This document shows, piece by piece, positions 27,052-36,444 of a stretch of DNA of 64,000 nt. Positions within the stretch are counted from its first letter, which is position 1. Each line of letters begins with the position of its first letter. The notes under the pieces are model-generated. The model worked only from the letters and a program-made list of their open reading frames with translations. It was not told the origin of the DNA and searched no databases. The stretch comes from Flaviflagellibacter sp963786225 (GTDB lineage: Bacteria; Pseudomonadota; Alphaproteobacteria; Rhizobiales; Methylopilaceae): positions 1 to 64,000 of the forward strand of contig CAWAYQ010000032.1 in the NCBI GenBank assembly GCA_963786225.1. The letters run 5' to 3'. The translations under genes and the position numbers were made by a program.

Positions 27052-29382
27052 ATGAACCGACCTTTCGACCCGGTTTCGATCAGCGCTTTTCCTCGCGGCA
27101 AGCAGGAAGAGGCGTGGCGCGAGACCTTAGGGTCGCTGTCGATTGTGTGCCATCACCAGGCCGAAGCCGGATTCGGCTTCGGCGAAATCGCGACGCGTTC
27201 CTCGCCGAGCGGTGCGATGGCGTCGCTGCTGCGCTCCACCGCGCAGGACTTCGCGGGCGCGCGCGAAGAAAGAGACGACCGCATCCTGATCGGCTTCGTG
27301 CAGTCCGGACGCGGCCATCTTGGCGATGGTGGCCGGCGCGTCAGCGAATTTGCCGACGGCGATCTCTGGGTCTGCGACGCGCAGACGCCGTGGTCGGTAC
27401 AGTTCCGCAACGATTTCGAACTTCTGCTGCTGCAATTGCCGCGTGATCGCATGGTCGGGCGGCTCGGCCGGGCGCTGGGAATTGCCGGTACGGTCCTTGG
27501 CGAAACGGTCGCGGCGACCGCTGCGCGGCCGGTCATGCGGGCGCTGGCGAGCAATTTCGCCATGGCCGAGGATGGCGATCTGATTGCGAGCGAAATTGCG
27601 GTAACCGAACTCGTCCTGTCCTCGCTCCTCGCAGAGGCACGGCCCAACGAAGACAGTGCGACCCAGGTGCAGGCCGCTCATTTCGCCCGGGTCTGCGCCG
27701 TGGTCGAGGCACGGCTGCGCGACCCGGATCTGTCCATCGCCGACATCGCCAAGGACGAGGGGTTGTCGCCGCGCTATATCCAGCGGCTGTTCGAAGGACA
27801 CGACCGATCTTTTTCCGACTATGTACGCCACCGGCGGCTGGAGCATTGCCGGCTCGATCTCATCAATCCCCAGCATGCCGACCGCAGCATTGCCGAGATC
27901 GCTTTTCGCTGGGGCTTTCCCGATCAGGCGCATTTCAGCCGGGTGTTCAGCGCGGCCTACGGCACGTCTCCGCGCGAGTTCCGGAAATCGGCTCCCGCTC
28001 TCAGCGCGACACGCTGGACCCGCGGGCGGCCGCTTCATACGGGGTCACGCCCGGCAGTACCCGCGACATCGCATGGTACGGACGATCCGGCGCCGCAGGC
28101 CAGCGTGCCACGGGCGCCTGTTCCTGTCGGTACGCCCGAGCGGCATCATCTCGAAGTGTCTCGGGAGACGGTGCACTGGGGCTATCTGAGCCGCTCGATC
28201 CCACCGGTCCTGCGTGTCAGGCCGAATTCCGAGATCACGGTCGAGACGCTGACCCAGCATTCCTATGACGATCACGCGCGGATGATTGCGGGAGATCACG
28301 GCGCCGAGAGCGTGTTTGCCTGGACCCGCGATTTCAAGGCAGTCGACAGGCGCGGCGCCGGGCCGATGAACGCGACCATTTTCGGCCGCGGCGCGGGCGA
28401 GGGGTTTGGCGTCCATATCTGCACGGGGCCGATCTACGTGCACGGGGCCGAGCCCGGCGATGTGATCGAGGTGCAGATTCTCGATCTTCGCCCTCGACCC
28501 TGCGCCAATCCCGAATTCGCGGGCTATGCCTTCGGCAGCAACGTCGCCGCCGCCTGGGGCTATCATTACGACGATATACTCGACGGTCCCCGGAACCGCG
28601 AGATCGTCACGATCTATCGTACCGACGCGGACGGCTCGTCAGGCTTCGCCGAGGCGATCTACAGCTATCGCTGGGCACCTCAGACCGACCCGTTCGGCGT
28701 GGTGCACGAAACGATCGACTATCCGGGCGTGCCCGTCGACCGCGCTAAGGTGCAGGAACGGCACGGTGTGATGGCCGGCACCCGGATACCTATCCGCCCG
28801 CATTTCGGCTTCATCGCGGTCGCCCCGCGCGAAGCGGACATCGTGGATTCCGTGCCGCCCGGCTATTTCGGCGGCAATGTCGACAACTGGCGGGCCGGCA
28901 AGGGGAGTTCGGTCTATCTGCCGGTTGCGGTGCCGGGCGCTCTTCTTTCGATCGGCGATCCGCATCTGGCGCAGGGCGACGGCGAAATCAGCGGCACCGC
29001 CCTGGAATGCTCCCTGACCGGCGATATCCGCATCGTCCTGCACAAGCGGAACGAGACCGACAAGCCGTTTCTCAACGGTCTCTCAAGCCCGCTGCTGGAA
29101 ACCCCCGAGGAATGGATCGTCCATGGGTTCAGCTATCCGAACTATTTGCGCGAGCTTGGCCGCAACGCGCAGTCGGAAGTTTTCAAGAAATCATCGCTCG
29201 ACCGTGCCCTGAAGAGCGCCTTCCGTACCGCCCGCAAATTCCTGATGGAACATTACGGACTTAACGAGGACGAGGCGATTTCGGTGATCTCGGTGGGTGT
29301 GGACTTCGGCGTGACGCAGGTGGCCGACGGCAATTGGGGCGTTCATGCGATCATCCGGAAGAGCATGTTCGGCAACCGATAG
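27052..29382 (+). CDS. AraC-type regulator fused to acetamidase/formamidase
   Basis: A single 776-residue frame. Residues about 1-220 resemble an AraC-type ligand domain (GSLSIVCHHQAEAGFGFGEI, DGDLWVCDAQTPWSVQFRND), and about 225-320 form the double HTH (DLSIADIAKDEGLSPRYIQR, IAEIAFRWGFPDQAHFSRVF, YGTSPREFRKSAP). A Pro/Ala-rich linker (330-360) leads to a full FmdA/AmdA acetamidase of about 410 residues (SRETVHWGYLSRSIPPVLRV, ICTGPIYVHGAEPGDVIEVQ, VDFGVTQVADGNWGVHAII). The enzyme releases ammonia from short amides. A GTG start before the enzyme part is possible, and an indel in the linker could have merged two genes, so the fusion needs proof. Divergent from the TRAP operon. Confidence 0.8.
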   Translation: MNRPFDPVSISAFPRGKQEEAWRETLGSLSIVCHHQAEAGFGFGEIATRSSPSGAMASLLRSTAQDFAGAREERDDRILIGFVQSGRGHLGDGGRRVSEFADGDLWVCDAQTPWSVQFRNDFELLLLQLPRDRMVGRLGRALGIAGTVLGETVAATAARPVMRALASNFAMAEDGDLIASEIAVTELVLSSLLAEARPNEDSATQVQAAHFARVCAVVEARLRDPDLSIADIAKDEGLSPRYIQRLFEGHDRSFSDYVRHRRLEHCRLDLINPQHADRSIAEIAFRWGFPDQAHFSRVFSAAYGTSPREFRKSAPALSATRWTRGRPLHTGSRPAVPATSHGTDDPAPQASVPRAPVPVGTPERHHLEVSRETVHWGYLSRSIPPVLRVRPNSEITVETLTQHSYDDHARMIAGDHGAESVFAWTRDFKAVDRRGAGPMNATIFGRGAGEGFGVHICTGPIYVHGAEPGDVIEVQILDLRPRPCANPEFAGYAFGSNVAAAWGYHYDDILDGPRNREIVTIYRTDADGSSGFAEAIYSYRWAPQTDPFGVVHETIDYPGVPVDRAKVQERHGVMAGTRIPIRPHFGFIAVAPREADIVDSVPPGYFGGNVDNWRAGKGSSVYLPVAVPGALLSIGDPHLAQGDGEISGTALECSLTGDIRIVLHKRNETDKPFLNGLSSPLLETPEEWIVHGFSYPNYLRELGRNAQSEVFKKSSLDRALKSAFRTARKFLMEHYGLNEDEAISVISVGVDFGVTQVADGNWGVHAIIRKSMFGNR

Positions 29383-29555
29383 AGCGATATGCCGAAGAAC
29401 CAGGGCGTCCGCGCCGGATGGCGGTGCCCCCCGAGCGTGCCCATCATAGTCCCGGCATGTGCACCAGTTGCCCGCGCGCCCAATCAATGCTTGTTCGGAC
29501 GGCGCGTTTTGCAATAAGCAGGCTTAAGCTGTGGGAATTTACGGGGAGCCCGAGA

Positions 29556-30056
29556 TTGTCTGTCAGGGCCGCGCCGGATGAATCGACGTCTTTGTGGGAG
29601 CGTCCGGGGTTTCTCGTCCGGCGCCTTCACCAGATCAGCGTTGCCATCTTTATTGATGAGATGGGCGACCTGGATATCACGCCCGTACAATTCGGCACGC
29701 TCAGCATAGTTGCTGCAAACCCGGGCATCGACCAGTCGGCGCTCGCGGGCAATCTCGGCATCGATCGGGCGAATGTCGCGGACGTTGTCGCGCGGCTGTC
29801 GTCGGCGGGGCATGTCACCCGCAAGGCATCCGTCACGGACCGGCGCGTCAAGAACATCTTCATGACGCCCTCCGGCCAGGAACATCTTGCGGAAGCGAAC
29901 CGGAGGTTCAGCAAGGTGCATCGCCGGCTTCTGGATCCTCTGTCGCCGACGGAACGCGACACGTTCCTGAAACTCCTGATGCGCCTGATCGAGCAGAACA
30001 ACGGGCTTGGACGGGCCGTTCTCAACCTGGAGCGGCGCGGCAAAAGCTCGAACTAG
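29556..30056 (+). CDS. MarR-family transcriptional regulator
   Basis: The MarR fold begins around ERPGFLVRRLHQISVAIFID and includes the recognition part IDQSALAGNLGIDRANVADV, VARLSSAGHVTRKASVTDRR and the wing MTPSGQEHLAEANRRFSKVH. The TTG at 29556, behind ACGGGGAGCC, is the preferred start (166 residues); upstream in-frame ATGs at 29457 and 29487 are alternatives. MarR proteins repress catabolic genes through 16-20 bp palindromes and release on binding aromatic ligands. The palindromes at 30958, 37544, 38473 and 38516 are candidate sites. Confidence 0.85.
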   Translation: MSVRAAPDESTSLWERPGFLVRRLHQISVAIFIDEMGDLDITPVQFGTLSIVAANPGIDQSALAGNLGIDRANVADVVARLSSAGHVTRKASVTDRRVKNIFMTPSGQEHLAEANRRFSKVHRRLLDPLSPTERDTFLKLLMRLIEQNNGLGRAVLNLERRGKSSN

Positions 30057-30472
30057 CGTGGATCGGCTAAGGTCAGGTCTGCAATTTTTTTTAAGCGCCA
30101 TCAACGATCTCAGTCGCAATATGCGCGGCCATCCGGCGCATGGTTCGCCCGCAGCCCAACTCCGCCCAAACCTTAAGTGTTCCGCGGCGTGGCGGATCGC
30201 GGTCTCCCCGCAGGGCCAAGGCGCCGCCGTTTGAGTATGTACGACCTAGCATCTGTCCGTGTTGGCGCAGACCCCTGACGCAAAGTTGCTGGCGGGCGGG
30301 CGATCGCTGATGGTTCAGAACCTGAGGCCGATGGCGTGTTCGGTAAACAGCGGCCTGGCTCCACCCGTCGCGGCTTCGGCGAAACCGACAGGGCCATCAC
30401 CCCACCCCGCTCGCACGATGTGCAAGTCGGCCCTCCCCATTCAGGGGAGGGAGGGTTTCGTGGCGGGCGAGA
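30057..30472. other. Intergenic region between convergent marR and ridA
   Basis: About 415 bp with no supported gene on either strand. A T-rich tract near 30085-30095 may help end the marR transcript. The hairpin at 30431-30451 lies close to the ridA stop and probably ends that gene. Confidence 0.4.
30431..30451 (-). terminator. Hairpin downstream of ridA
   Basis: CCCTCCCC (30431-30438) pairs with GGGGAGGG (30444-30451) around a 5-nt loop, about 22 bp after the ridA stop on the minus strand. GC-rich stem without a clear T-run. Confidence 0.55.
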
Positions 30473-30937
30473 TCAGTCGACTTCCAGGATCATCTCGATT
30501 TCGATCGAATTGCCGCGCGGCAGCACCGCCATGCCGACGGCGGACCGTGCATGCGGCGCGATATCGGGTCCGAAAAGTTCGTGCAGGAGATCGGAGGCGC
30601 CGTTCATCACGAGCGGCTGCTCGATGAAGTCCGGCATGCTGTTGACCATGCCGAGCAGCTTCACGAAATGGCGCACGCGCCCGAAGTCGCCGAGCGCGTG
30701 CTTGACCGTTCCAAGCGCGTTGATGGTGGCGGCGCGCGCGGCCTGGTAGCCGTCCGCCGTCGTCAGTTCGCGGCCGAGTTTGCCCATATAGCGCGGCGTG
30801 CCGTCCGAATCCGGCAGATGGCCGGAGAGGAAGAGCAAATTGCCGGTCCTGAAGGAGCGGACGTAATTGCCTGTCGGCGGATTCTCTGCCGGAAGCGTGA
30901 CACCCATTGCCGCGAGTTTTTCCTCGACACCGGCCAT
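30473..30937 (-). CDS. RidA/YjgF family enamine/imine deaminase
   Basis: A 154-residue protein, full length for the branch with a longer N-terminus (MAGVEEKLAAMGVTLPAENP). Conserved features are NLLFLSGHLPD, AALTIN-like ATINALGTVKHALGDFGRVR, and the end APHARSAVGMAVLPRGNSIE, which contains the carboxylate-binding arginine. RidA proteins hydrolyse reactive enamines; the 2-aminomuconate deaminases of aromatic pathways belong to this family. With an ACMSD-like enzyme and an aldehyde dehydrogenase nearby, a pathway-specific deaminase is plausible. A catabolic operator-like palindrome lies 21 bp upstream. Confidence 0.9.
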   Translation of the reverse strand: MAGVEEKLAAMGVTLPAENPPTGNYVRSFRTGNLLFLSGHLPDSDGTPRYMGKLGRELTTADGYQAARAATINALGTVKHALGDFGRVRHFVKLLGMVNSMPDFIEQPLVMNGASDLLHELFGPDIAPHARSAVGMAVLPRGNSIEIEMILEVD

Positions 30938-30957
30938 CCGAACCTCCCTGAAAATAA

Positions 30958-30973
30958 TGTCAGTATACTAACA
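30958..30973. promoter_or_regulatory. Palindrome TGTCAGTATACTAACA upstream of ridA
   Basis: A near-perfect 16-bp palindrome (one mismatched pair) 21 bp before the ridA start. Related sequences occur at 37544-37559, 38473-38488 and 38516-38531, each before a catabolic gene of the same island. It is the best copy of the set. Most likely a MarR or FCD-GntR operator. Confidence 0.68.
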
Positions 30974-31029
30974 TAATTTCAGAGAGCCGGACCATCAAAA
31001 AAGATGGAATTGACGGTCGCTGTCCGCGC

Positions 31030-31674
31030 TCAGGCATCGCGCAGGCGCGCGACATCCTCGGGCCGGTCGATATCGATCAGAACACCCCGGTCGTCGACAG
31101 GAAGAAAGACTGTACGTGCCGTGTAGCGGGCGAGGACCGGCTTGGCGCCGACATCGCCCGACAAAGCCATGATCTCGGGGAAAAGTTCGCGCCGTATCAG
31201 CACGGGATGCCCCGGGAGATCGTCGTGGAGCGGCATCGCCGCCACGAGGCCGGGATCGGCCATGCCCTGCATCATCCGGGCCGGAACATGGGGCGGGATC
31301 TTCGGCATGTCGCCGAGGAAGACAAAGACCGCTTCGGCGGATGCGGGCAGCGCGGCCACGCCGGCCTTCAGGCTCGCGGAAAGCCCCTCGCGATGATCCG
31401 CTGCGTGAACGATCGCGAGTTTCCGGCCGGCTTCGTGACGTCGCGCGACATCGCGGGCGACGCGCTCGATCTCGTCGCGGTCATGGCCGCTGACAAGCGT
31501 TACACCGGCCACCGGAGCATTCAGGGCGGTCGCGAGGGAGGCTTCGAGTATTGTCCCGCCGCGCCATGGCGCAAGCAGTTTGCGTCCGCCGAATCTCGTT
31601 CCGCTGCCGGCGGCCAGAAGCAGCGCGTGGGTCGTGGAGCTAGTCAGCGGCTTCTGACGCGGCGTGCCAGACAT
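31030..31674 (-). CDS. MocA/MobA-like nucleotidyltransferase
   Basis: The start at 31674 gives 214 residues, with 35 bp overlapping the xdhC end. The nucleotide-binding N-terminus THALLLAAGSGTRFGGRKLL, the FVFLGDMPKIPP metal motif and the later LPGHPVLIRRELFPEI are those of molybdenum cofactor cytidylyl- or guanylyltransferases (MocA/MobA). Next to xdhC, MocA is likelier: it makes the molybdopterin cytosine dinucleotide used by xanthine-oxidase-family hydroxylases. No hydroxylase gene is in the window. Confidence 0.87.
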   Translation of the reverse strand: MSGTPRQKPLTSSTTHALLLAAGSGTRFGGRKLLAPWRGGTILEASLATALNAPVAGVTLVSGHDRDEIERVARDVARRHEAGRKLAIVHAADHREGLSASLKAGVAALPASAEAVFVFLGDMPKIPPHVPARMMQGMADPGLVAAMPLHDDLPGHPVLIRRELFPEIMALSGDVGAKPVLARYTARTVFLPVDDRGVLIDIDRPEDVARLRDA

Positions 31675-32743
31675 AGGAGCGTTCAACGCTGGTCGACCAT
31701 TGGGTGACTTCGGCAAAGATTGAGGTCGCAATCTGCCACGGCGCGCGCGCACCGATCGACAGCCCTATCGGGGCTTTCAATCGTGCAATCGCAGCCTCGG
31801 CCACGCCCCGTTCCCGCAGCCGTTCGAACTTCTGCGGCAGGCGCCGGGAACTGCCGAGCAGTCCGACATATCCGGCGCCGGAGGGCAAGGCCGAGAGCAA
31901 AGCTTCGTCATCGTTGATATCGTCGTGCATGGCGATGACGACCGCGGTCCATGCGTCGAGGCCGATCTGTGCAAACGCATCTTTCGGAGAGGATCTGAGA
32001 TAGCCGATGCCGGGAACGGGCGGCGCGGCTTCCGGCCCGTTCGGCCGAACGAGCACAACGTCCATACCGCTCGCCGCCGCGAGCGTGCTCAGGGCAAGCG
32101 AGATCGGGTCCGATCCGAGCACGACGAGACGGTTCTGGGGAAGGAAGCGCCGATAAATGGCCGGCGCATTGCCCGGGGGGATGGATACGGGACCGGAAAT
32201 CGCGGCGCCGGCTTCGCGCGACGCATCCGGAAGGACCTCGTCTTCGGCGAAGCACGACCGCATGATTCCGTTGCTGAGCCACAGAGCCGGCCGGCGCTCA
32301 TGCCAGAGCTTCAGCAGGCGATCGGCGGCGAGATCGTCGGGCGCGATTCTCTCGACGAGAAGTTCGATCCGGCCGCCGCAGGGGAGACGAATGTCGATCG
32401 GTCCTCCGCGACCGTATATGAGTTCGCGCGGCTGCCCGTCGGAGATGGTTGCCAGAGCGTGATGCGTGACGTCGGCCTCGATGCAGCCGCCCGAGAGATA
32501 GCCGGTCACGGTGCTCGGTGTGACCAGCATCTGCGCGCCCACTCCGCGCGGGCCGCCATCCGCGGCATGAAGCGTGATCAGCGCACATGGCTCCCGCGCC
32601 TCTTTCGCGTCGCGGAGCGCGGGACGGATGTCATCGACCAGGCCGAACGCCGCCCAGTCGCCGCGCGCATTTTCGAGCGCGGACGGAGCGTCCTCGAGCG
32701 CGGACGGAAAGGGGTGGGGTCCGGTTTTGAAGGTCTGGTTCAC
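31640..32743 (-). CDS. xdhC: XdhC/CoxI family molybdenum hydroxylase maturation protein
   Basis: A 367-residue protein. The N-terminal XdhC_CoxI domain reads EPCALITLHAADGGPRGVGA, QMLVTPSTVTGYLSGGCIEA and the C-terminal Rossmann domain reads RLVVLGSDPISLALSTLAAA, with ARLKAPIGLSIGARAPWQIA near the end. XdhC binds the molybdenum cofactor and sulfurates and delivers it to hydroxylases. It lies 61 bp downstream of the aspartate-dehydrogenase-like gene. A short internal duplication near the N-terminus (SALEDAPSALENA) is notable but harmless. Confidence 0.88.
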   Translation of the reverse strand: MNQTFKTGPHPFPSALEDAPSALENARGDWAAFGLVDDIRPALRDAKEAREPCALITLHAADGGPRGVGAQMLVTPSTVTGYLSGGCIEADVTHHALATISDGQPRELIYGRGGPIDIRLPCGGRIELLVERIAPDDLAADRLLKLWHERRPALWLSNGIMRSCFAEDEVLPDASREAGAAISGPVSIPPGNAPAIYRRFLPQNRLVVLGSDPISLALSTLAAASGMDVVLVRPNGPEAAPPVPGIGYLRSSPKDAFAQIGLDAWTAVVIAMHDDINDDEALLSALPSGAGYVGLLGSSRRLPQKFERLRERGVAEAAIARLKAPIGLSIGARAPWQIATSIFAEVTQWSTSVERSYVWHAASEAAD

Positions 32744-32804
32744 GCTCCGGCTTTCACAGTGACGGTGCGCCGGGTCTCGCCGGAAGCGCCGCCTTCGGTC
32801 CCGC

Positions 32805-33611
32805 TCAAACGATGATGGGTCCGGAAAGGTTCATTATTGCCCGCATCACGCTGAACGGCGCGAGCATGGAAGTTTTAGGGTTCTCGGGCAGCGTGTGGCT
32901 GAGCACCGAACTTGTTATTTCTCCAAAAGCGCCGCGCGCCACAAGCGTATGATGGTTTCCAAGTGTTGTCGGGTCGGCCAAGAGCGTCACGCGGGTGCGT
33001 TCGAAGCCGCTGCCCGCAAGCGCGATCGCGGCCACGACATTGGCGTTCTGGGGGAACCTTAACGCGGCTTCCCTTGCATTTCCTTCGAAAAAGGCCGTCG
33101 GCTCAGTCACTTTCGATAGATCGAGCATCTCTTCCGCCGCAGTACCCAACCAAGCCTTCGGCAGCTTTCGCGCCGTGTAGACCACCTCGTCGATCCCGGC
33201 TGGCCGGGCCGCTGCCAGCGCATCCAGCCCGCCGACCGCTCCGGCCGGGATGACGAGCCGGTTGCGGGTCCTCAGCGCGGCCCCACGCAGGGCTGTCTCG
33301 ATGGAGATATCGGCCATCGCCCCGACCGAGGAGATAATCAGATCGCAGCCGCTATCAAGGGCCGCCACGCCATGCTGGCGCAGGGCGGCGTGGCCCGCGC
33401 ATTCGACCACGATGTCGGGCTCGGCGGCGCGGAAGGCATCCCAGCTGTGCTCGACCGGGGTGCCGCCGGCGCGTTCCCGCGTCGCATCGGCGTGCTCCGC
33501 GCGGTCGAGAATGGCGACGACCTGCACGTCCTTCGCATGCTCTCTGAGCAGCCGGTGCAGCGACGGGCCGATGGCGCCGTATCCGATAATTCCGATTTTC
33601 GCGATACTCAT
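32805..33611 (-). CDS. Aspartate dehydrogenase-like NAD(P) enzyme
   Basis: A 268-residue protein, typical for the NadX/ASPDH family. The Rossmann start is AKIGIIGYGAIGPSLHRLLR; DIVVECAGHAALRQHGVAAL and IPAGAVGGLDALAAARPAGI follow, and the C-terminal NPKTSMLAPFSVMRAI holds the family motif. True aspartate dehydrogenases interconvert L-aspartate and iminoaspartate. Here the gene starts just upstream of the gamma-glutamyltransferase stop (33613) inside a ring-cleavage operon, so the enzyme may act on a pathway imine or amino acid instead. Substrate not determinable from sequence. Confidence 0.87.
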   Translation of the reverse strand: MSIAKIGIIGYGAIGPSLHRLLREHAKDVQVVAILDRAEHADATRERAGGTPVEHSWDAFRAAEPDIVVECAGHAALRQHGVAALDSGCDLIISSVGAMADISIETALRGAALRTRNRLVIPAGAVGGLDALAAARPAGIDEVVYTARKLPKAWLGTAAEEMLDLSKVTEPTAFFEGNAREAALRFPQNANVVAAIALAGSGFERTRVTLLADPTTLGNHHTLVARGAFGEITSSVLSHTLPENPKTSMLAPFSVMRAIMNLSGPIIV

Positions 33612-33612
33612 C

Positions 33613-35011
33613 TCAATACACCGCTATCGCCGTCGCGCCGGTCCTGGGATCGGCGGCGGCTTCGTGAAGGCCGGTTTCGGACAATCGGATCACCTGCTGC
33701 GCGGAACGCAGGCTCAGCGCTTCCAGCTGCCGGTCGGACACGATCTTCGTGTCGACGCCCTCTTCGGCGGCCAGCACATTCTCCGCATCGAGAGACCAGC
33801 GCGGATTGCTCATCGCGTCGGCGATCCCGGCATCGCGCGCGAGTTCGGTCACGGTCTGGGCATTCCACGGAATCTGGTTGACGCCGCCCGGCGTCGCGCC
33901 AAGGAGGAGCCCGTCGGTACGTGCCAGACACCAGGCGTGCAGACGTGGTCCACGGGACTTTTCCGGCGGCCGGTGCGTTCGCCGCTCCGGCCGGTGCGGA
34001 CAGGTCGAAGCCCCGTCCCGGACGGTTGTTCAGGATGAGGCCATTGTCGAGGACGACGCCCGAGGCGAATTGCGGGAACGAATTGCTGTGCAGGATGACG
34101 ACCGCATTGCCGCTGTCGTCCGCGGCCGTAACGACAGACGTGCCGCCGTCCATGGGCTCGCGGCCGCGCACCTTGGCGTCCGCGCGGGCACTGCGGACGA
34201 TCGCGGCCAGATCGTCCTCGCCGGCCAAAGCGCGGCGCGCGATCTCGATCAGTTGAGGGCCGTGGGTCGGTGCCGGTGTGACCTTGAGCGAAAGACCCGG
34301 ACCGATATCGCCATGCGCGGCATCCACGATGCGGGCCGGCCGTTGTTTGAAATCTTCGCGGGACAGAAAGCCGCCACGCACCTGCACGGCGGCGGCGAGG
34401 CGGTCGCCGATTTCGCTTTCGAAGATCGCTTCGCGTTCTTCTGCAAAGGCCTGAAGCAGCAATCCCAGCCCGGGCAATCGCCGCAGTTCGCCGATCTCCG
34501 GAATCCGGCCGCCGGGCGCGTATGGATTGTTCGGACTGTGCTCGGCAAGGAGCGGCGCGCCTTCGACGACGTAGCTCCGCGCCACGCGGGTCCACGGAAC
34601 GCCGACATTCGTTGCCTGGACGGCGGCGGCCACGAGATCCGCGAGGTTGAGCCGTGCGAAATCATGCAGCGCCGCATATCCGTCGGGCGCTCCCGGCACG
34701 CCGACGGACCTTGCTCCGGTCTTCTCGATAACCGCGCCCTCGGCCAACGCGCGTGCGCCGGCGCCGATGCTGACCAGAGCTCTGAAGGGCGCGCCCTCGC
34801 GCCGGAAGAGCGCGACGAGATCTCCCGCGAGCCCGCATTTCATCGGCAGGACGGCGTGCTCCATGAAACAGGCCGCGAGCGCCGCGTCGAACGCATTCCC
34901 GCCGCGCGCGAAGGCGGCGGCCCCGGCGGCCGCCGCTGCGGCGTGTCCGGCCGACACGACTTTCGGCCCGGTAACGACGATGTTTTCCTTCAGTCTCGCG
35001 AGAGCGGTCAC
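33613..35011 (-). CDS. Gamma-glutamyltransferase-like protein, one frameshift
   Basis: N-terminal motifs VSAGHAAAAAAGAAAFARGG, NAFDAALAACFMEHAVLPMK and CGLAGDLVALFRR identify the GGT family; the catalytic threonine is in GGTSVVTAADDSGNAV. The frame breaks near 33942: removing one base from ACCACGTCTGCACGCC (minus strand) joins TLHAWCLARTDGLLLGATPG to ELARDAGIADAMSNPRWSLD and the end at 33613. The joined protein has about 465 residues, shorter than classic GGT and without signal peptide. It lies 5 bp after the aldehyde dehydrogenase. A role in hydrolysing a glutamyl or other amide intermediate is possible, not shown. Confidence 0.85.
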
Positions 35012-35015
35012 GGCG

Positions 35016-36443
35016 TTACAGCTTCATGCCGGTGAACTTGATCTGCGACATTTCCTCGATGGCGTAGCGGACGCCTTCGCGTCCCGTTCCGCTGAGCTTC
35101 ATGCCGCCGAACGGATACATGTCGAGCCGGAACCGGCTCGCCTCGTTGATCCAGAGCGCGCCGACGTCGAAATCCTCGGAGAAGCGCATGGCGGTGGAGA
35201 GCGCCTTCGTAAATACGGCGCCCTGGAGGCCGAACGGACTGTCGTTCGCGAGCCGCAGAGCTTCCTCGACGCCGTCGAACGCGACGACGATCGCGACCGG
35301 GCCGAACACTTCCTCTTTCCAAAGACGGGCTTCCGCCGGGACGTCGAACAGGATGGCCGGGGAGAGCGTGCAGTCCGCCTGCTGCGGCTCGAGCGCATAG
35401 CGCGCGCCGCGCTCGACCGCGTCCCGGCTCATCGCCATGACACGATCGGCCGATGCGCGGTGGACCATGGGACCGAGATCGGTCGCCGGGTCGCTCGCGG
35501 GCCCGACCTTGAGAGCCGAGGCCGCTGTGGTGAAATGCTGAAGAAAGGCGTCGAAGATCGGGCGCTCGACGAGAACGCGCTGAGCCGAGATGCATTGCTG
35601 CCCGCTCGCCTCGAAAGCGGCGCCCGCGATCTTTTTCGCGGCGTCTTCGACATCGGCGTCGGCCATCACCACATTGGCGGCGTTGGAGCCGAGCTCCGAA
35701 ACGAATTTCTTGACGCCCGTCGCGCGCACCAGAGCTTCGCCGGCGACGGTTCCGCCGGTGAAGCTGACGACGCCGACATCCGGATGCGCCGCGAGCGCGA
35801 GCGCGGTTTCGCGGTCGCCGGTTACGACGTTGAAGAGGCCTTCGGGCCACCCGGCTTCAAGAAGAAGCCGCGCCAGTTCGAGAGCCGCGCGTGTGCCCGC
35901 GGGTGCCGGCTTCACGACGACGGCATTGCCCGCGGCGACCGCGGGCGCGAGCTTCTGCACCAGAAGATTGACCGGCGCGTTGAACGGCGTGATCGCGCCG
36001 ACGACGCCGTAAGGCACGCGGCGCGTGAAGCCGAAATGTCCGGCGCCGTTCGCGGCGGCATCGACGGGAACGACTTCGCCTCCGATATGCAACGCGGCGG
36101 CGGCGCAGGCGTGCATGAATTCGACGCCGCGCCGGACTTCGATCTTCGCCACGCGGATCGGCTTGCCGACATCCTCGCAGATGAGCTGGGCGATCGTGTC
36201 GGCATTGGCCTGCAGCGCCTCGGCCGCGGCAACGAGCCATTGGCTGCGCTGATGCAGCGAGGCCTTGCGCGCGACGAGAGATGCGGGCCGGGCGCCTTCG
36301 ACCGCCTGCGCGACGCCGTCGGCGCCGGCCTCAACCAGCAGAGCGGAGATGCGGCCGTCCTGCGGCTGAACAAGATCGAGCCCCGTTCCGCCGCCGTCGA
36401 CGGTGCGGCCATTGACGAAGCTCGCGAGGCGGATGCCGGCCAT
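35016..36443 (-). CDS. Aldehyde dehydrogenase (NAD(P)-dependent)
   Basis: Starting at the ATG at 36443, the protein has 475 residues. NAD-binding and catalytic features are PYGVVGAITPFNAPVNLLVQ, VVSFTGGTVAGEALVRATGV, the general base Glu in FVSELGSNAANVV, and the nucleophile Cys in FEASGQQCISAQRVLV, followed by EEVFGPVAIVVAFD. It oxidises an aldehyde, presumably the semialdehyde produced after ring cleavage. In the sequence as given the same frame continues upstream into the dioxygenase tail, but a TGATGG stop/start overlap just before 36443 suggests two separate genes. Confidence 0.92.
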   Translation of the reverse strand: MAGIRLASFVNGRTVDGGGTGLDLVQPQDGRISALLVEAGADGVAQAVEGARPASLVARKASLHQRSQWLVAAAEALQANADTIAQLICEDVGKPIRVAKIEVRRGVEFMHACAAAALHIGGEVVPVDAAANGAGHFGFTRRVPYGVVGAITPFNAPVNLLVQKLAPAVAAGNAVVVKPAPAGTRAALELARLLLEAGWPEGLFNVVTGDRETALALAAHPDVGVVSFTGGTVAGEALVRATGVKKFVSELGSNAANVVMADADVEDAAKKIAGAAFEASGQQCISAQRVLVERPIFDAFLQHFTTAASALKVGPASDPATDLGPMVHRASADRVMAMSRDAVERGARYALEPQQADCTLSPAILFDVPAEARLWKEEVFGPVAIVVAFDGVEEALRLANDSPFGLQGAVFTKALSTAMRFSEDFDVGALWINEASRFRLDMYPFGGMKLSGTGREGVRYAIEEMSQIKFTGMKL

Positions 36444-36444
36444 C

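Noticed and set aside
32660..32720. Tandem repeat in the 5' part of xdhC (SALEDAPSALENA)
   Set aside because: Only two short units inside a low-complexity N-terminus; no sign of function or mobility.
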